Positions 17,991 to 26,355 of a DNA stretch of 32,044 bases are shown in pieces (position 1 is the first letter of the stretch; each line of letters begins with the position of its first letter). The position numbers and the translations under genes are program-made. A model generated the notes under the pieces. That model saw nothing but the letters and a program-made list of their open reading frames with translations, had not been told where the DNA came from and ran no database searches. This DNA comes from Flavobacterium sp. GTDB taxonomy: Bacteria; Bacteroidota; Bacteroidia; Flavobacteriales; Flavobacteriaceae. The stretch covers positions 1 to 32,044 of the forward strand of contig JAHEHC010000011.1 of the NCBI GenBank assembly GCA_024644805.1. The letters are read 5' to 3'.

Positions 17991-18533
17991 TTAGTTTAGG
18001 TAGAAGTTAAATCCTATGTTAACTCCAAAAACGTTGAAGTCACCGTCACCTGCATCTTCATTCAAACCAAGACCGTAACGAAGTCCCGGTTCAATACTGA
18101 CATCATCTGACAAGAACCAAGCATAGGCTGCTTGAAATCCTAACCACAATGGAGACCTGTCATTTCCAGAAGCTCCACTTACATCAATACCAACAGGAAA
18201 TTGACCTACAACATAATACTTACCTCCAAATTTCCAGTTGAACATACCATCTACACCTTCGGCACCAGAATCTGAATAGCCAAGACCTCCTTTAAGAGCC
18301 AGATCGTCAAGGACAAAATATCCAACCTCTCCACCTACTCCCCAAGATGTGTTACCATCTACAGATCTAAGAAAAAATCCAGTATTGGAAGTTGATGATT
18401 CTCCAAAACCAGTGTTGATTTCAATGACCCAAGCACCCATAGATGTTGGATCTCCTCCACCGTCTTCATCTTGTGCAAAAGATGCCGTGAAAGCGAAAAC
18501 TGTGAATACAGCAAAAAATAGTACTTTTTTCAT
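17991..18533 (-). CDS. Outer-membrane beta-barrel protein
   Basis: Signal peptide 'MKKVLFFAVFTVFAFTASFAQ'; barrel-like strands; C-terminal 'FGVNIGFNFYLN'. Confidence 0.7.
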   Translation of the reverse strand: MKKVLFFAVFTVFAFTASFAQDEDGGGDPTSMGAWVIEINTGFGESSTSNTGFFLRSVDGNTSWGVGGEVGYFVLDDLALKGGLGYSDSGAEGVDGMFNWKFGGKYYVVGQFPVGIDVSGASGNDRSPLWLGFQAAYAWFLSDDVSIEPGLRYGLGLNEDAGDGDFNVFGVNIGFNFYLN

Positions 18534-18856
18534 AATATAAATGTTTAGTTATTACGCTCAAAAGTAACAAAATTTATCAGTTACGAAGTAGGTCAAATGC
18601 CGTATTTTAATAAAAATCGCACAACTTTTAACATTTAATCCTAATATTTAAGCAGTTAATCTATGAAAACAAATAATCTTTAAAACATTGAATTTACAGT
18701 GTTCCTGAGGGATTTTGAGTGCGTGTAAAATAAATCGAGAAAATTAAACAGCTAATTCTACACGAAAAAGACAATTTCCTCATTTTATGATAAATATTTA
18801 TTCTTTTTTGTAAGTATTTTCTGATTGAAGGTCAATTCATCATCTATTAATGTACT

Positions 18857-18885
18857 AAAAAAACCGTCTAAAAGACGGTTTTTTA
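18857..18885 (-). terminator. Intrinsic terminator of the 18907-19440 gene
   Basis: AAAAAAACCGTCT-AAA-AGACGGTTTTTT, long perfect stem. Confidence 0.85.
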
Positions 18886-18906
18886 ACTCATATAGGTCTT
18901 TTATAA

Positions 18907-19440
18907 TTATAAGAATGAGTAGCCTAAAGATAATGAGACCACCGAGTTCTTACCATCAACCCCATCGAATATATCGGTCAGACCAAAATTATAACGAGCA
19001 TCTGCTCGTATGCCTAAAGGAAAGTCATATCCCAAACCAATTACCCCGGTTAGATCAAACGATTCTGCTTTAGCAATATTTCCAAAGACTTCTCCAATAT
19101 TATCATCTACTATAAATCCAAATTGTGGTCCGGCTTGAATATTAAGTCCTTTAACAACAAAGTATTTGATAACTACAGGAACATTCACATAATTCAGGTC
19201 AATTTTCTCGGGATCAAAATCCGCTCCTTGTTGAGAATAGAGAAGATCTCCTTGAATTCCAACCTTGTCACTAAATTTAATTCCAGCGAATACACCGACT
19301 AAGAAGCCTGTTTTATTAGAAACTTCAGAGGCATCTTTAATGCTTGAAAAATTAGCTCCAGCTTTAATTCCAAAATCCAATCCCTGTGCAAAAGAAGAGA
19401 TTGAAATAAATGCAAATGCGATAATCAGTATTTTTTTCAT
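18907..19440 (-). CDS. Porin-family / OMP_b-brl outer-membrane beta-barrel protein
   Basis: 'LDFGIKAGANFSSIKDASEVSNKTGFLVGVFAGIKFSDKVGIQGDLLYSQQGA...LSLGYSFL'. Confidence 0.85.
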   Translation of the reverse strand: MKKILIIAFAFISISSFAQGLDFGIKAGANFSSIKDASEVSNKTGFLVGVFAGIKFSDKVGIQGDLLYSQQGADFDPEKIDLNYVNVPVVIKYFVVKGLNIQAGPQFGFIVDDNIGEVFGNIAKAESFDLTGVIGLGYDFPLGIRADARYNFGLTDIFDGVDGKNSVVSLSLGYSFL

Positions 19441-19532
19441 GTGTTTGGTTTTAATTATTATCCTGCGAATTTATGATAATTAGGAACTATTCATTAATAT
19501 AATTTTAATTAAATGATCGAAAAAAATCTCTT

Positions 19533-20078
19533 TTATAAAAATGAGTATCCGATAGAGAAAGAAGCAACAGAATTCTTACCATCATCTCCATCAATTATTT
19601 CAGTAAATCCTAAATTATAACGAGCTTCAATTTTTATTCTAGTCAGAAGGTCATAGCCAATTCCTACAACTCCGGTAAGATCAAATTTCTCAGCTTCAAC
19701 TATATCTCCATACACATCTTCAAAATTGTCATTCATTAAAAAACCGAATTGAGGTCCTGCTTGAATATTCAATCCTCTGATAAAATAGTATTTAAATAGA
19801 ACAGGAATATTGATATAGTTCAACTCGATCTTTTCAGGATCGAAGTCGGCTCCCTGCATAGAATAAAGCAGATCGGCTTGAATTCCAATAAAATCATTAA
19901 ATTTTACTCCGGCAAAAAAACCAACCTGAAACCCTGTCCTATTTGAGAGCTCAGTTGCATCAGTAATACTTGAAAAATTAGCACCTACTTTAATTCCAAT
20001 ACTACAATTACATTCCTTTGATTGGGAAAAGGACGATATGCTTAAAAACACAATAGCAATAAAAATAATTTTTTTCAT
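19533..20078 (-). CDS. Porin-family outer-membrane beta-barrel protein, close tandem paralog of 18907-19440
   Basis: Shares 'GADFDPEKI(D/E)LNY(V/I)N(V/I)PV', 'GLNIQAGPQFGF', 'DGKNSV(V/A)S' with its neighbour. Confidence 0.85.
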   Translation of the reverse strand: MKKIIFIAIVFLSISSFSQSKECNCSIGIKVGANFSSITDATELSNRTGFQVGFFAGVKFNDFIGIQADLLYSMQGADFDPEKIELNYINIPVLFKYYFIRGLNIQAGPQFGFLMNDNFEDVYGDIVEAEKFDLTGVVGIGYDLLTRIKIEARYNLGFTEIIDGDDGKNSVASFSIGYSFL

Positions 20079-20184
20079 AGCAACGTATTTAGTTATTTAA
20101 CCTCAAATTTACATTAAAACGCAATGATTCGATCTTTATTTCGGGTATTATTGAATATTGACATTTATTGATTAATATAGTGGT

Positions 20185-21081
20185 ATGAAATGGAATCAAA
20201 CCATTAAACATTATCAGAACTACTTGAGGATCGAACGAGGCCTTTCTGAGAATTCCATCTCTAATTATTCATTCGACATCAAAAAGCTGGTTCGATGGTT
20301 GGAAGAAAATGAAATTGTAGTTTCTCCTATAAATATGGGCGAGGATATTGCTCAAAAATTCATTTATGATATTGCCAAAGAGGTCAACCCAAGAACCCAG
20401 AGCAGGATCATATCAGGAATAAAAGGATTTTTTAATTACCTGATCTTTGAAGATTATCGATCCACCAATCCTTTGGAATTGATTGAAAGCCCTAAGATCG
20501 GCAGAAAGCTACCCGACACATTATCGTTAGAGGAAATCGATCAACTCATCAAATCGATCGACCTTAGTACTCCTCAGGGTGAACGTAACAGAGCGATCAT
20601 CGAAACATTATATGGCTGCGGTTTGCGGGTTTCAGAATTGATCGATCTGAGGATATCCGACCTATTCTTTGATGAAGGTTTTATAAAAGTGACCGGGAAA
20701 GGCAACAAGCAACGATTTGTGCCTATTGGAGGTGCTACAATTAAATATATAGAGATCTATAGGAACCAAATTCGAATCCATCAAGAAATACAACCGGAAT
20801 TCAAGGATACTTTGTTTCTAAATAGACGTGGCGCTTCACTCACCAGAGCGATGATCTTTCACGTTGTAAAACAACTAAAGGAGAAAGCCGGTATCAGGAA
20901 GAAGATAAGTCCGCATACTTTCCGTCACTCATTTGCAACTCACCTGTTGGAAAATGGGGCCGATCTCAGAGCCATTCAACAAATGCTGGGTCATGAAAGT
21001 ATTACCACCACCGAGATCTATACTCATATAGATAAAAGTCATCTGTCTCAAATTATTAATAAATATCATCCAAGGAGATAA
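20185..21081 (+). CDS. xerD: Site-specific tyrosine recombinase XerD (XerC/D family)
   Basis: 298 aa. 'LYGCGLRVSELIDL', 'VTGKGNKQRFVPI', 'SPHTFRHSFATHLLENGADLRAIQQMLGHESITTTEIYTHID'. Confidence 0.9.
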   Translation: MKWNQTIKHYQNYLRIERGLSENSISNYSFDIKKLVRWLEENEIVVSPINMGEDIAQKFIYDIAKEVNPRTQSRIISGIKGFFNYLIFEDYRSTNPLELIESPKIGRKLPDTLSLEEIDQLIKSIDLSTPQGERNRAIIETLYGCGLRVSELIDLRISDLFFDEGFIKVTGKGNKQRFVPIGGATIKYIEIYRNQIRIHQEIQPEFKDTLFLNRRGASLTRAMIFHVVKQLKEKAGIRKKISPHTFRHSFATHLLENGADLRAIQQMLGHESITTTEIYTHIDKSHLSQIINKYHPRR

Positions 21082-21118
21082 AAAATATTTTGTAATTTAA
21101 TTGGTCAAATAATTTGCT

Positions 21119-22066
21119 ATGAGAACCATACAATTCACCAATAAAGACACGATACAGTGCGTCGGTCTGGGAACTTGGAAAGCGACAGGAAACGAGGTTA
21201 AAAAAGCGATCAAAAAAGCGGTCAAAGCAGGAATAAGACATATAGATACTGCAGCTATATATGGAAACGAAGCTGAAATTGGAGAGGTTCTTGCCGAATT
21301 GTTCATGAAAGGTGATTTTAAAAGAGAAGACCTCTTTATCACCTCCAAATTATGGAATGATGCTCATCATGAGGCCTCAGTGATCCCGGCCTTAAAAGAA
21401 TCTTTGGAGAAACTTCAATTGAAATATCTGGATCTGTATTTGATTCATTGGCCTGTTGCTATTAAACAGGGAGTGCCATTTCCAAGTGATCCTTCAGATT
21501 ATATCCCTCTAGATCAACTTCCGATAATGGAGACCTGGAAACAAATGGAGAGCGCTAAGGAAATGGGATTGGCGCGTCATATTGGAGTATCTAACTTCAG
21601 CAAGAAGAAACTGATGGATCTGGTATCCAAAGCCAGGATAAAACCTGAAATGAACCAAATTGAATTGCATCCATTATTGCAGCAAAATGAATTACTGAAC
21701 TACTGCCACAGCGAGAACATTTTGGTCACGGCTTATTCCCCTTTGGGCTCAAGAGATCGCAATCCTACCATGAAAGCAGCTGATGAACCGGATCTCTTTG
21801 AAATTGAGGTTATCAAGGATATTGCTTTAAAACATCATTGTACCCCGGCACAGGTATTACTCGCCTGGCATTGTGAAAGAAAAACAACTGTTATTCCTAA
21901 ATCGACCAGTAAGAAGAATATCATATTAAATTTCATTGCCGGATCAATTTCTCTGGATCAAGACGACATGAGGCAGATTGCCGATCTGGACAGGCACTAT
22001 CGATTCATCAATGGAAAATTCTTTGAAATGCCTGAAAGAGGATATACCAATATCTTTGATGATTGA
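21119..22066 (+). CDS. Aldo/keto reductase
   Basis: 'GLGTWKATGNEVKKAIKKAVKAGIRHIDTAAIYGNE', 'LDLYLIHWPVA', 'VIPKSTSKKNI'. Confidence 0.95.
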   Translation: MRTIQFTNKDTIQCVGLGTWKATGNEVKKAIKKAVKAGIRHIDTAAIYGNEAEIGEVLAELFMKGDFKREDLFITSKLWNDAHHEASVIPALKESLEKLQLKYLDLYLIHWPVAIKQGVPFPSDPSDYIPLDQLPIMETWKQMESAKEMGLARHIGVSNFSKKKLMDLVSKARIKPEMNQIELHPLLQQNELLNYCHSENILVTAYSPLGSRDRNPTMKAADEPDLFEIEVIKDIALKHHCTPAQVLLAWHCERKTTVIPKSTSKKNIILNFIAGSISLDQDDMRQIADLDRHYRFINGKFFEMPERGYTNIFDD

Positions 22067-22137
22067 TACCATCCAGAAAAGTTTAAAAAACTACCCAACT
22101 ACAAAACTAACAGACTACCAAACTACCAAACTCAAAT

Positions 22138-23703
22138 CTACTTAGCAATATTTACTGCTCTGGTCTCTCTTATCACTGTAACTTTCACTTGACCCGGATA
22201 GGTCATATCGGTTTGGATCTTATTGGAGATACTGAATGAAAGTTCGGCTGCTTTTTCATCACTTACCTTGTCACTCTCTACCATGACTCTAAGTTCCCGT
22301 CCTGCCTGTATAGCAAAGGCCTTATTGACTCCTTTGAATCCGAAAGCCACATCTTCCAGATCCTTCAAACGTTGTATGTAAGAATCCAGTACCTGCCTCC
22401 TTGCACCAGGTCTTGCTCCACTTATCGCGTCACAAACCTGTACGATCGGTGATAATAATGTGTTCATTTCGATCTCATCATGATGGGCGCCTATCGCATT
22501 ACAGACATCCGGTTTCTCACCGTGTTTTTCAGCCCATTGCATACCCAGAATTGCGTGAGGAAGCTCTGTTTCGGTATCCGGCACTTTACCAATGTCATGC
22601 AAAAGGCCAGCTCTTTTGGCCAGTTTGGGGTTCAATCCCAATTCGGCTGCCATCACACCACATAGTTTTGCTACCTCTCTGGAATGCTGTAATAGATTTT
22701 GTCCATAAGAAGATCTGAATTTCATCCTTCCCACAGCTGTGATCAGTTGAGGATGCAGTCCATGAATTCCAAGATCGATCACGGTTCTTTTTCCAACCTC
22801 TTTGATCTCTTCCTCGATCTGCTTTTCGGTCTTTTTAACGATCTCTTCAATTCGAGCCGGGTGAATGCGTCCATCGGTCACTAATTTGTGAAGTGACAAT
22901 CTGGCGATCTCTCGTCTCACTGAATCAAAACAGGAAAGAATGATGGCTTCCGGCGTGTCATCAACAATGATCTCTACACCAGTTGCTGCTTCAAGAGCAC
23001 GAATATTCCTTCCTTCTCTACCTATGATCCTACCCTTCACATCATCACTTTCTAAGTTGAACACCGACACACAGTTCTCGATGGCCTCTTCGGTACCGAT
23101 TCTCTGAATGGTATTAATGACCACTTTCTTAGCTTCCTGTTGTGCAGTCAGCTTTGCCTCTTCCATAGAATTCTGAATATAGGCCATGGCATCGGTCTTC
23201 GCTTCATCTTTAATGCTTTCCAGGAGTTGCGATTTTGCTTCTTCCTCGGAGAGGCTTGAAATCACTTCCAATTGCTCTACCTGTCTTCTATGCAATTTAT
23301 CGACTTCGGTCTGCCTCTTTTTCAGATATTTTACACGGTCGTCGTAATCTTTTTTCTTTTCTTCGATCTCATCATTTAGTTTTTTCGACTTAGATAATTC
23401 ATTGGAGATCTGAGATTCTTTATCCCTAATTCTTTTTTCTGCATCGGAGATCTTCTTATCGCGTTGCAAGATCACTTTTTCGTGCTCTGCTTTTAATTCT
23501 ATGAATTTCTCCTTGGCTTGAAGGATCTTATCTTTTTTAAGGGTTTCAGCCTCTTTGGCAGCTTCCTTAGTAATAGATGCTGCTCTTTTCCTGGCCGATT
23601 TTATCATAAGTGAGGAATTGTTCCTCTCTATGATCTTGGCAATAATGAAACCGATGATGATCCCAACTATTGCAGCTATTGTTATTGTTACTATGTTATC
23701 CAT
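22138..23703 (-). CDS. rny: Ribonuclease Y
   Basis: 521 aa. N-terminal TM, long coiled coil, KH domain '[34 protein letters not shown]', HD 'LLHDIGK', C-terminal '[14 protein letters not shown]'. Confidence 0.97.
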   Translation of the reverse strand: MDNIVTITIAAIVGIIIGFIIAKIIERNNSSLMIKSARKRAASITKEAAKEAETLKKDKILQAKEKFIELKAEHEKVILQRDKKISDAEKRIRDKESQISNELSKSKKLNDEIEEKKKDYDDRVKYLKKRQTEVDKLHRRQVEQLEVISSLSEEEAKSQLLESIKDEAKTDAMAYIQNSMEEAKLTAQQEAKKVVINTIQRIGTEEAIENCVSVFNLESDDVKGRIIGREGRNIRALEAATGVEIIVDDTPEAIILSCFDSVRREIARLSLHKLVTDGRIHPARIEEIVKKTEKQIEEEIKEVGKRTVIDLGIHGLHPQLITAVGRMKFRSSYGQNLLQHSREVAKLCGVMAAELGLNPKLAKRAGLLHDIGKVPDTETELPHAILGMQWAEKHGEKPDVCNAIGAHHDEIEMNTLLSPIVQVCDAISGARPGARRQVLDSYIQRLKDLEDVAFGFKGVNKAFAIQAGRELRVMVESDKVSDEKAAELSFSISNKIQTDMTYPGQVKVTVIRETRAVNIAK

Positions 23704-23721
23704 AAGTTAAATTTATTATAT

Positions 23722-23888
23722 AAAAAAAGCCTACATTAATAAAGGGATTTGTATAAACTCCTTAAAAACAAGTTTAGGGCTAACAAGCTGATCAAGTATC
23801 CGTTCAAGACGGCTCGCTTTTACAACTTTAACTCACCCTTTTTAAAGAATTCGTGTTGAGTTTACCAAAAAATAGTATTAATGTAGGC
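23722..23888 (-). ncRNA. ssrS: Probable 6S RNA (6S-Flavo type)
   Basis: Intergenic between zapA and rny. 13-bp closing stem GCCTACATTAATA/TATTAATGTAGGC (minus 5' end 23888-23876, 3' end 23741-23729) followed by a U7 tract. Internal pairings TAAACTC/GAGTTTA and CCGT-CTTGA-ACGG. About 160 nt, rod-like 6S geometry. Confidence 0.72.
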
Positions 23889-23913
23889 AGAAACCTTTGT
23901 ATTTTAAAGAACG

Positions 23914-24204
23914 TTAAGATAATTGCTCTTGCAACAATTGATTCATAGCCTTAAGCTTTTCTTCAATATGTTGCTTATCTTCTATCGTATCAATTTTACG
24001 CTGTTCAACCTGTGTTGCAAATTGCAATGCACACATGGCCAAAACATCTTGTTTATCCCTTACGGCATAACTTTTTTCAAACCGTTTGATCATTTCATCT
24101 ATCTTCTTAGACGCCTTCCTCAATCCCTCTTCCTGTTCCGGACTTATTGTTAGTGGATAGACTCTGTCTGCAATTGATAGTTTTATTTTCAGATGGTTTG
24201 CCAT
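23914..24204 (-). CDS. zapA: Cell division protein ZapA
   Basis: 96 aa. 'LKIKLSIADRVYPLTISPEQEEGLRKASKKIDEMIKRF' and coiled-coil C-terminus. Confidence 0.88.
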   Translation of the reverse strand: MANHLKIKLSIADRVYPLTISPEQEEGLRKASKKIDEMIKRFEKSYAVRDKQDVLAMCALQFATQVEQRKIDTIEDKQHIEEKLKAMNQLLQEQLS

Positions 24205-24213
24205 TATTTAAAT

Positions 24214-24504
24214 TTACTCGGAAAGTTGAGTGATACATTTATCAATTTCCCGAACTAAAGCATTTATTTTGAGCTTTGTATCTCGTTTATATTCGTCACT
24301 GCCCAGCATTGAATTTGCATATTTTAATGAGTCACAAGCGGTCCGCCATTCGTCGATCTCTTCTTTTAATCGATCCTGTTGCGATCTTAAGCTTGAGAGT
24401 TCATTCTCCAACTGTTCATTCTGGTTCTTTAGATCTTCATAATTCAGAAGAACTTTAGAAATTCTTTTTTCCAATGAATCAACAATTTCTGAAAGATCGC
24501 TCAT
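24214..24504 (-). CDS. Small coiled-coil protein (ZapB-like candidate)
   Basis: 96 aa, heptad-rich 'NQNEQLENELSSLRSQQDRLKEEIDEW'. 9 bp upstream of zapA on the same strand. Confidence 0.6.
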   Translation of the reverse strand: MSDLSEIVDSLEKRISKVLLNYEDLKNQNEQLENELSSLRSQQDRLKEEIDEWRTACDSLKYANSMLGSDEYKRDTKLKINALVREIDKCITQLSE

Positions 24505-24530
24505 TAAAATAATTTACAATACTACTGATA

Positions 24531-24538
24531 CAAAGTTA
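24531..24538 (-). promoter_or_regulatory. Candidate -7 box (TAACTTTG) for the coiled-coil/zapA operon
   Basis: Exact TAnnTTTG on the minus strand 27 bp upstream of the ATG. No good -33 TTG. Confidence 0.35.
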
Positions 24539-24654
24539 ACAATCAAGGTGAAATATGCCTATAAAAAATTCTAAATTTTGTAATATTGAATAACTTTTGA
24601 ATAAAATAAATCTTCCAGTTCCCTTTTATATAAGGCCTTTAATAATTTTATTGC

Positions 24655-26340
24655 ATGAATAAAATTCTTATACTTTTTGTATTCGTTTTTGGGCAAGTCG
24701 TTGCCCAGAAGGATCTACCACAAGATTATTTCAGCAATCCTATGGAAATCCCATTGATCCTATCGGGAAGCTATGGAGAATTACGCAGCAATCATTTTCA
24801 TAGCGGATTGGATATTAAAACACAACAAAGAGAAGGAATTCCGATCTATGCTCCTGCCGATGGATATGTTCATAGGATCAAGGTCTCCCATTACGGCTAC
24901 GGAAAAGCACTTTACATCACACACCCTAATGGGTATCGAACTGTTTACGCACATCTTAAGAATTACGCTGGACCGATACAGGACTATGTGAAGAACAAAC
25001 AATATGCTAAGGAGAGTTATACTATTGAGCTTTTCCCTGAGAAAGAGGTGTTGCCAGTTAAAAAAGGAGATCTTATCGCTTATTCGGGAAATAGTGGAAG
25101 TAGCGGCGGACCTCATCTCCATTTTGAGATCAGGGACTCGTCATCCAGACCGATGAATCCTATGCTTTTTGGTATTGAAATTCCGGACACCAAAAAACCC
25201 ATCATAAATACCATTATGGCCTACCCATTAAGCAGGGATGCACAAGTGAATAATTCACAAAACCCCGTTAAGTTAAGACTGATCCTACAAAATGATGGAT
25301 CCTATAAAACAGAAAACCTACAAGCATTTGGGTCTATCGGATTTGGAATTTCCACATACGATCAGCAAAATGGAGCCTCGAATAAGAATGGGGTCTATGA
25401 AATTAAAGCAGTCAATAATGGAGAAGAAGTATTTAAGGTTGAATTTAAAAAGTTTTCCTTCGCAGAGACCAGGTACTTGAATCGATTTATAGATTACGGT
25501 CATTTTAAGACCAATAAAAGCAAGGTTCAAAAGTTGTTCAGAGAGTCCAATAATCCGTTGAGTATCATATCTGATGGTGCGGATAATGGAATTTTAATTA
25601 TTGAAGAAGGGCTGTCCTATATCTACACGATCGAGGTCCTGGATTTCAAAGGAAACACCATCAAGGTGCATATTCCTATCTCTGGAATCATGAGTCAGGA
25701 TGTAATTCCGAGAACTGACACTAAAACAGATGATTTCATATTTGCAGATCAAGCAACTGCAATAACAAAAGAGAAATTCAGCGTGTACATTCCTCCAAAC
25801 AGTCTGTATGAGAACAGCTACCTCGACATCAAGGTGAATGGAGATACCTTGCATCTTCATAAAGATATTATTCCCATTCATAAAAATATTACCATCACCG
25901 CGGATGCTTCCAATTATGATCCAACGGATATTGATAAGCTATTTATAGGAAGACTCAATTATAAAGGAGAACCCTATTATAATACCACATCAAGAAAAGG
26001 ATCGAAATTGTCTATCAGTACCAGGACATTTGGCTCATATACCTTAGTGATCGATCTATATCCGCCAACCATCAAGCCGATTAATTTTTCAGAAGGACAG
26101 TGGATCAGTAAAAACAAGACACTGAAATTGAAAATTGAAGATGACCTTAGTGGCATAAGCTCTTACAGAGCTACCATTAACGATAAGTTCATACTTATGG
26201 AATACAATTATAAAAAGGACCTTATCACCTATTATTTTGATGATGAAATTATTTCAGAAACCGAAAACAAATTGAAAGTAATTGTTATTGATAATGTTGG
26301 AAATAATACTACATTTGAAGCAACATTTTTCAGAAAATAA
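24655..26340 (+). CDS. M23 family metallopeptidase (LytM domain)
   Basis: 561 aa. 'SNHFHSGLDIKTQQREGIPIYAPADGYVHRI', 'GYRTVYAHL', 'GPHLHFEIRD'. Confidence 0.95.
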   Translation: MNKILILFVFVFGQVVAQKDLPQDYFSNPMEIPLILSGSYGELRSNHFHSGLDIKTQQREGIPIYAPADGYVHRIKVSHYGYGKALYITHPNGYRTVYAHLKNYAGPIQDYVKNKQYAKESYTIELFPEKEVLPVKKGDLIAYSGNSGSSGGPHLHFEIRDSSSRPMNPMLFGIEIPDTKKPIINTIMAYPLSRDAQVNNSQNPVKLRLILQNDGSYKTENLQAFGSIGFGISTYDQQNGASNKNGVYEIKAVNNGEEVFKVEFKKFSFAETRYLNRFIDYGHFKTNKSKVQKLFRESNNPLSIISDGADNGILIIEEGLSYIYTIEVLDFKGNTIKVHIPISGIMSQDVIPRTDTKTDDFIFADQATAITKEKFSVYIPPNSLYENSYLDIKVNGDTLHLHKDIIPIHKNITITADASNYDPTDIDKLFIGRLNYKGEPYYNTTSRKGSKLSISTRTFGSYTLVIDLYPPTIKPINFSEGQWISKNKTLKLKIEDDLSGISSYRATINDKFILMEYNYKKDLITYYFDDEIISETENKLKVIVIDNVGNNTTFEATFFRK

Positions 26341-26355
26341 ATTTAAAACATACTT

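Noticed and set aside
18722-18764. CGTGTA...TACACG inverted repeat as an sRNA hairpin
   Set aside because: Only 6 bp with a spacer of over 30 nt in AT-rich DNA; expected by chance.
20185-21081. Tyrosine recombinase as mark of an integrated mobile element
   Set aside because: The sequence and size fit housekeeping XerC/D. No att-like repeats, tRNA or phage/transposon genes lie nearby.
22401-22718. 105-aa ORF on + strand inside rny
   Set aside because: Antisense to a strongly conserved gene, with no recognisable features. Typical shadow ORF.
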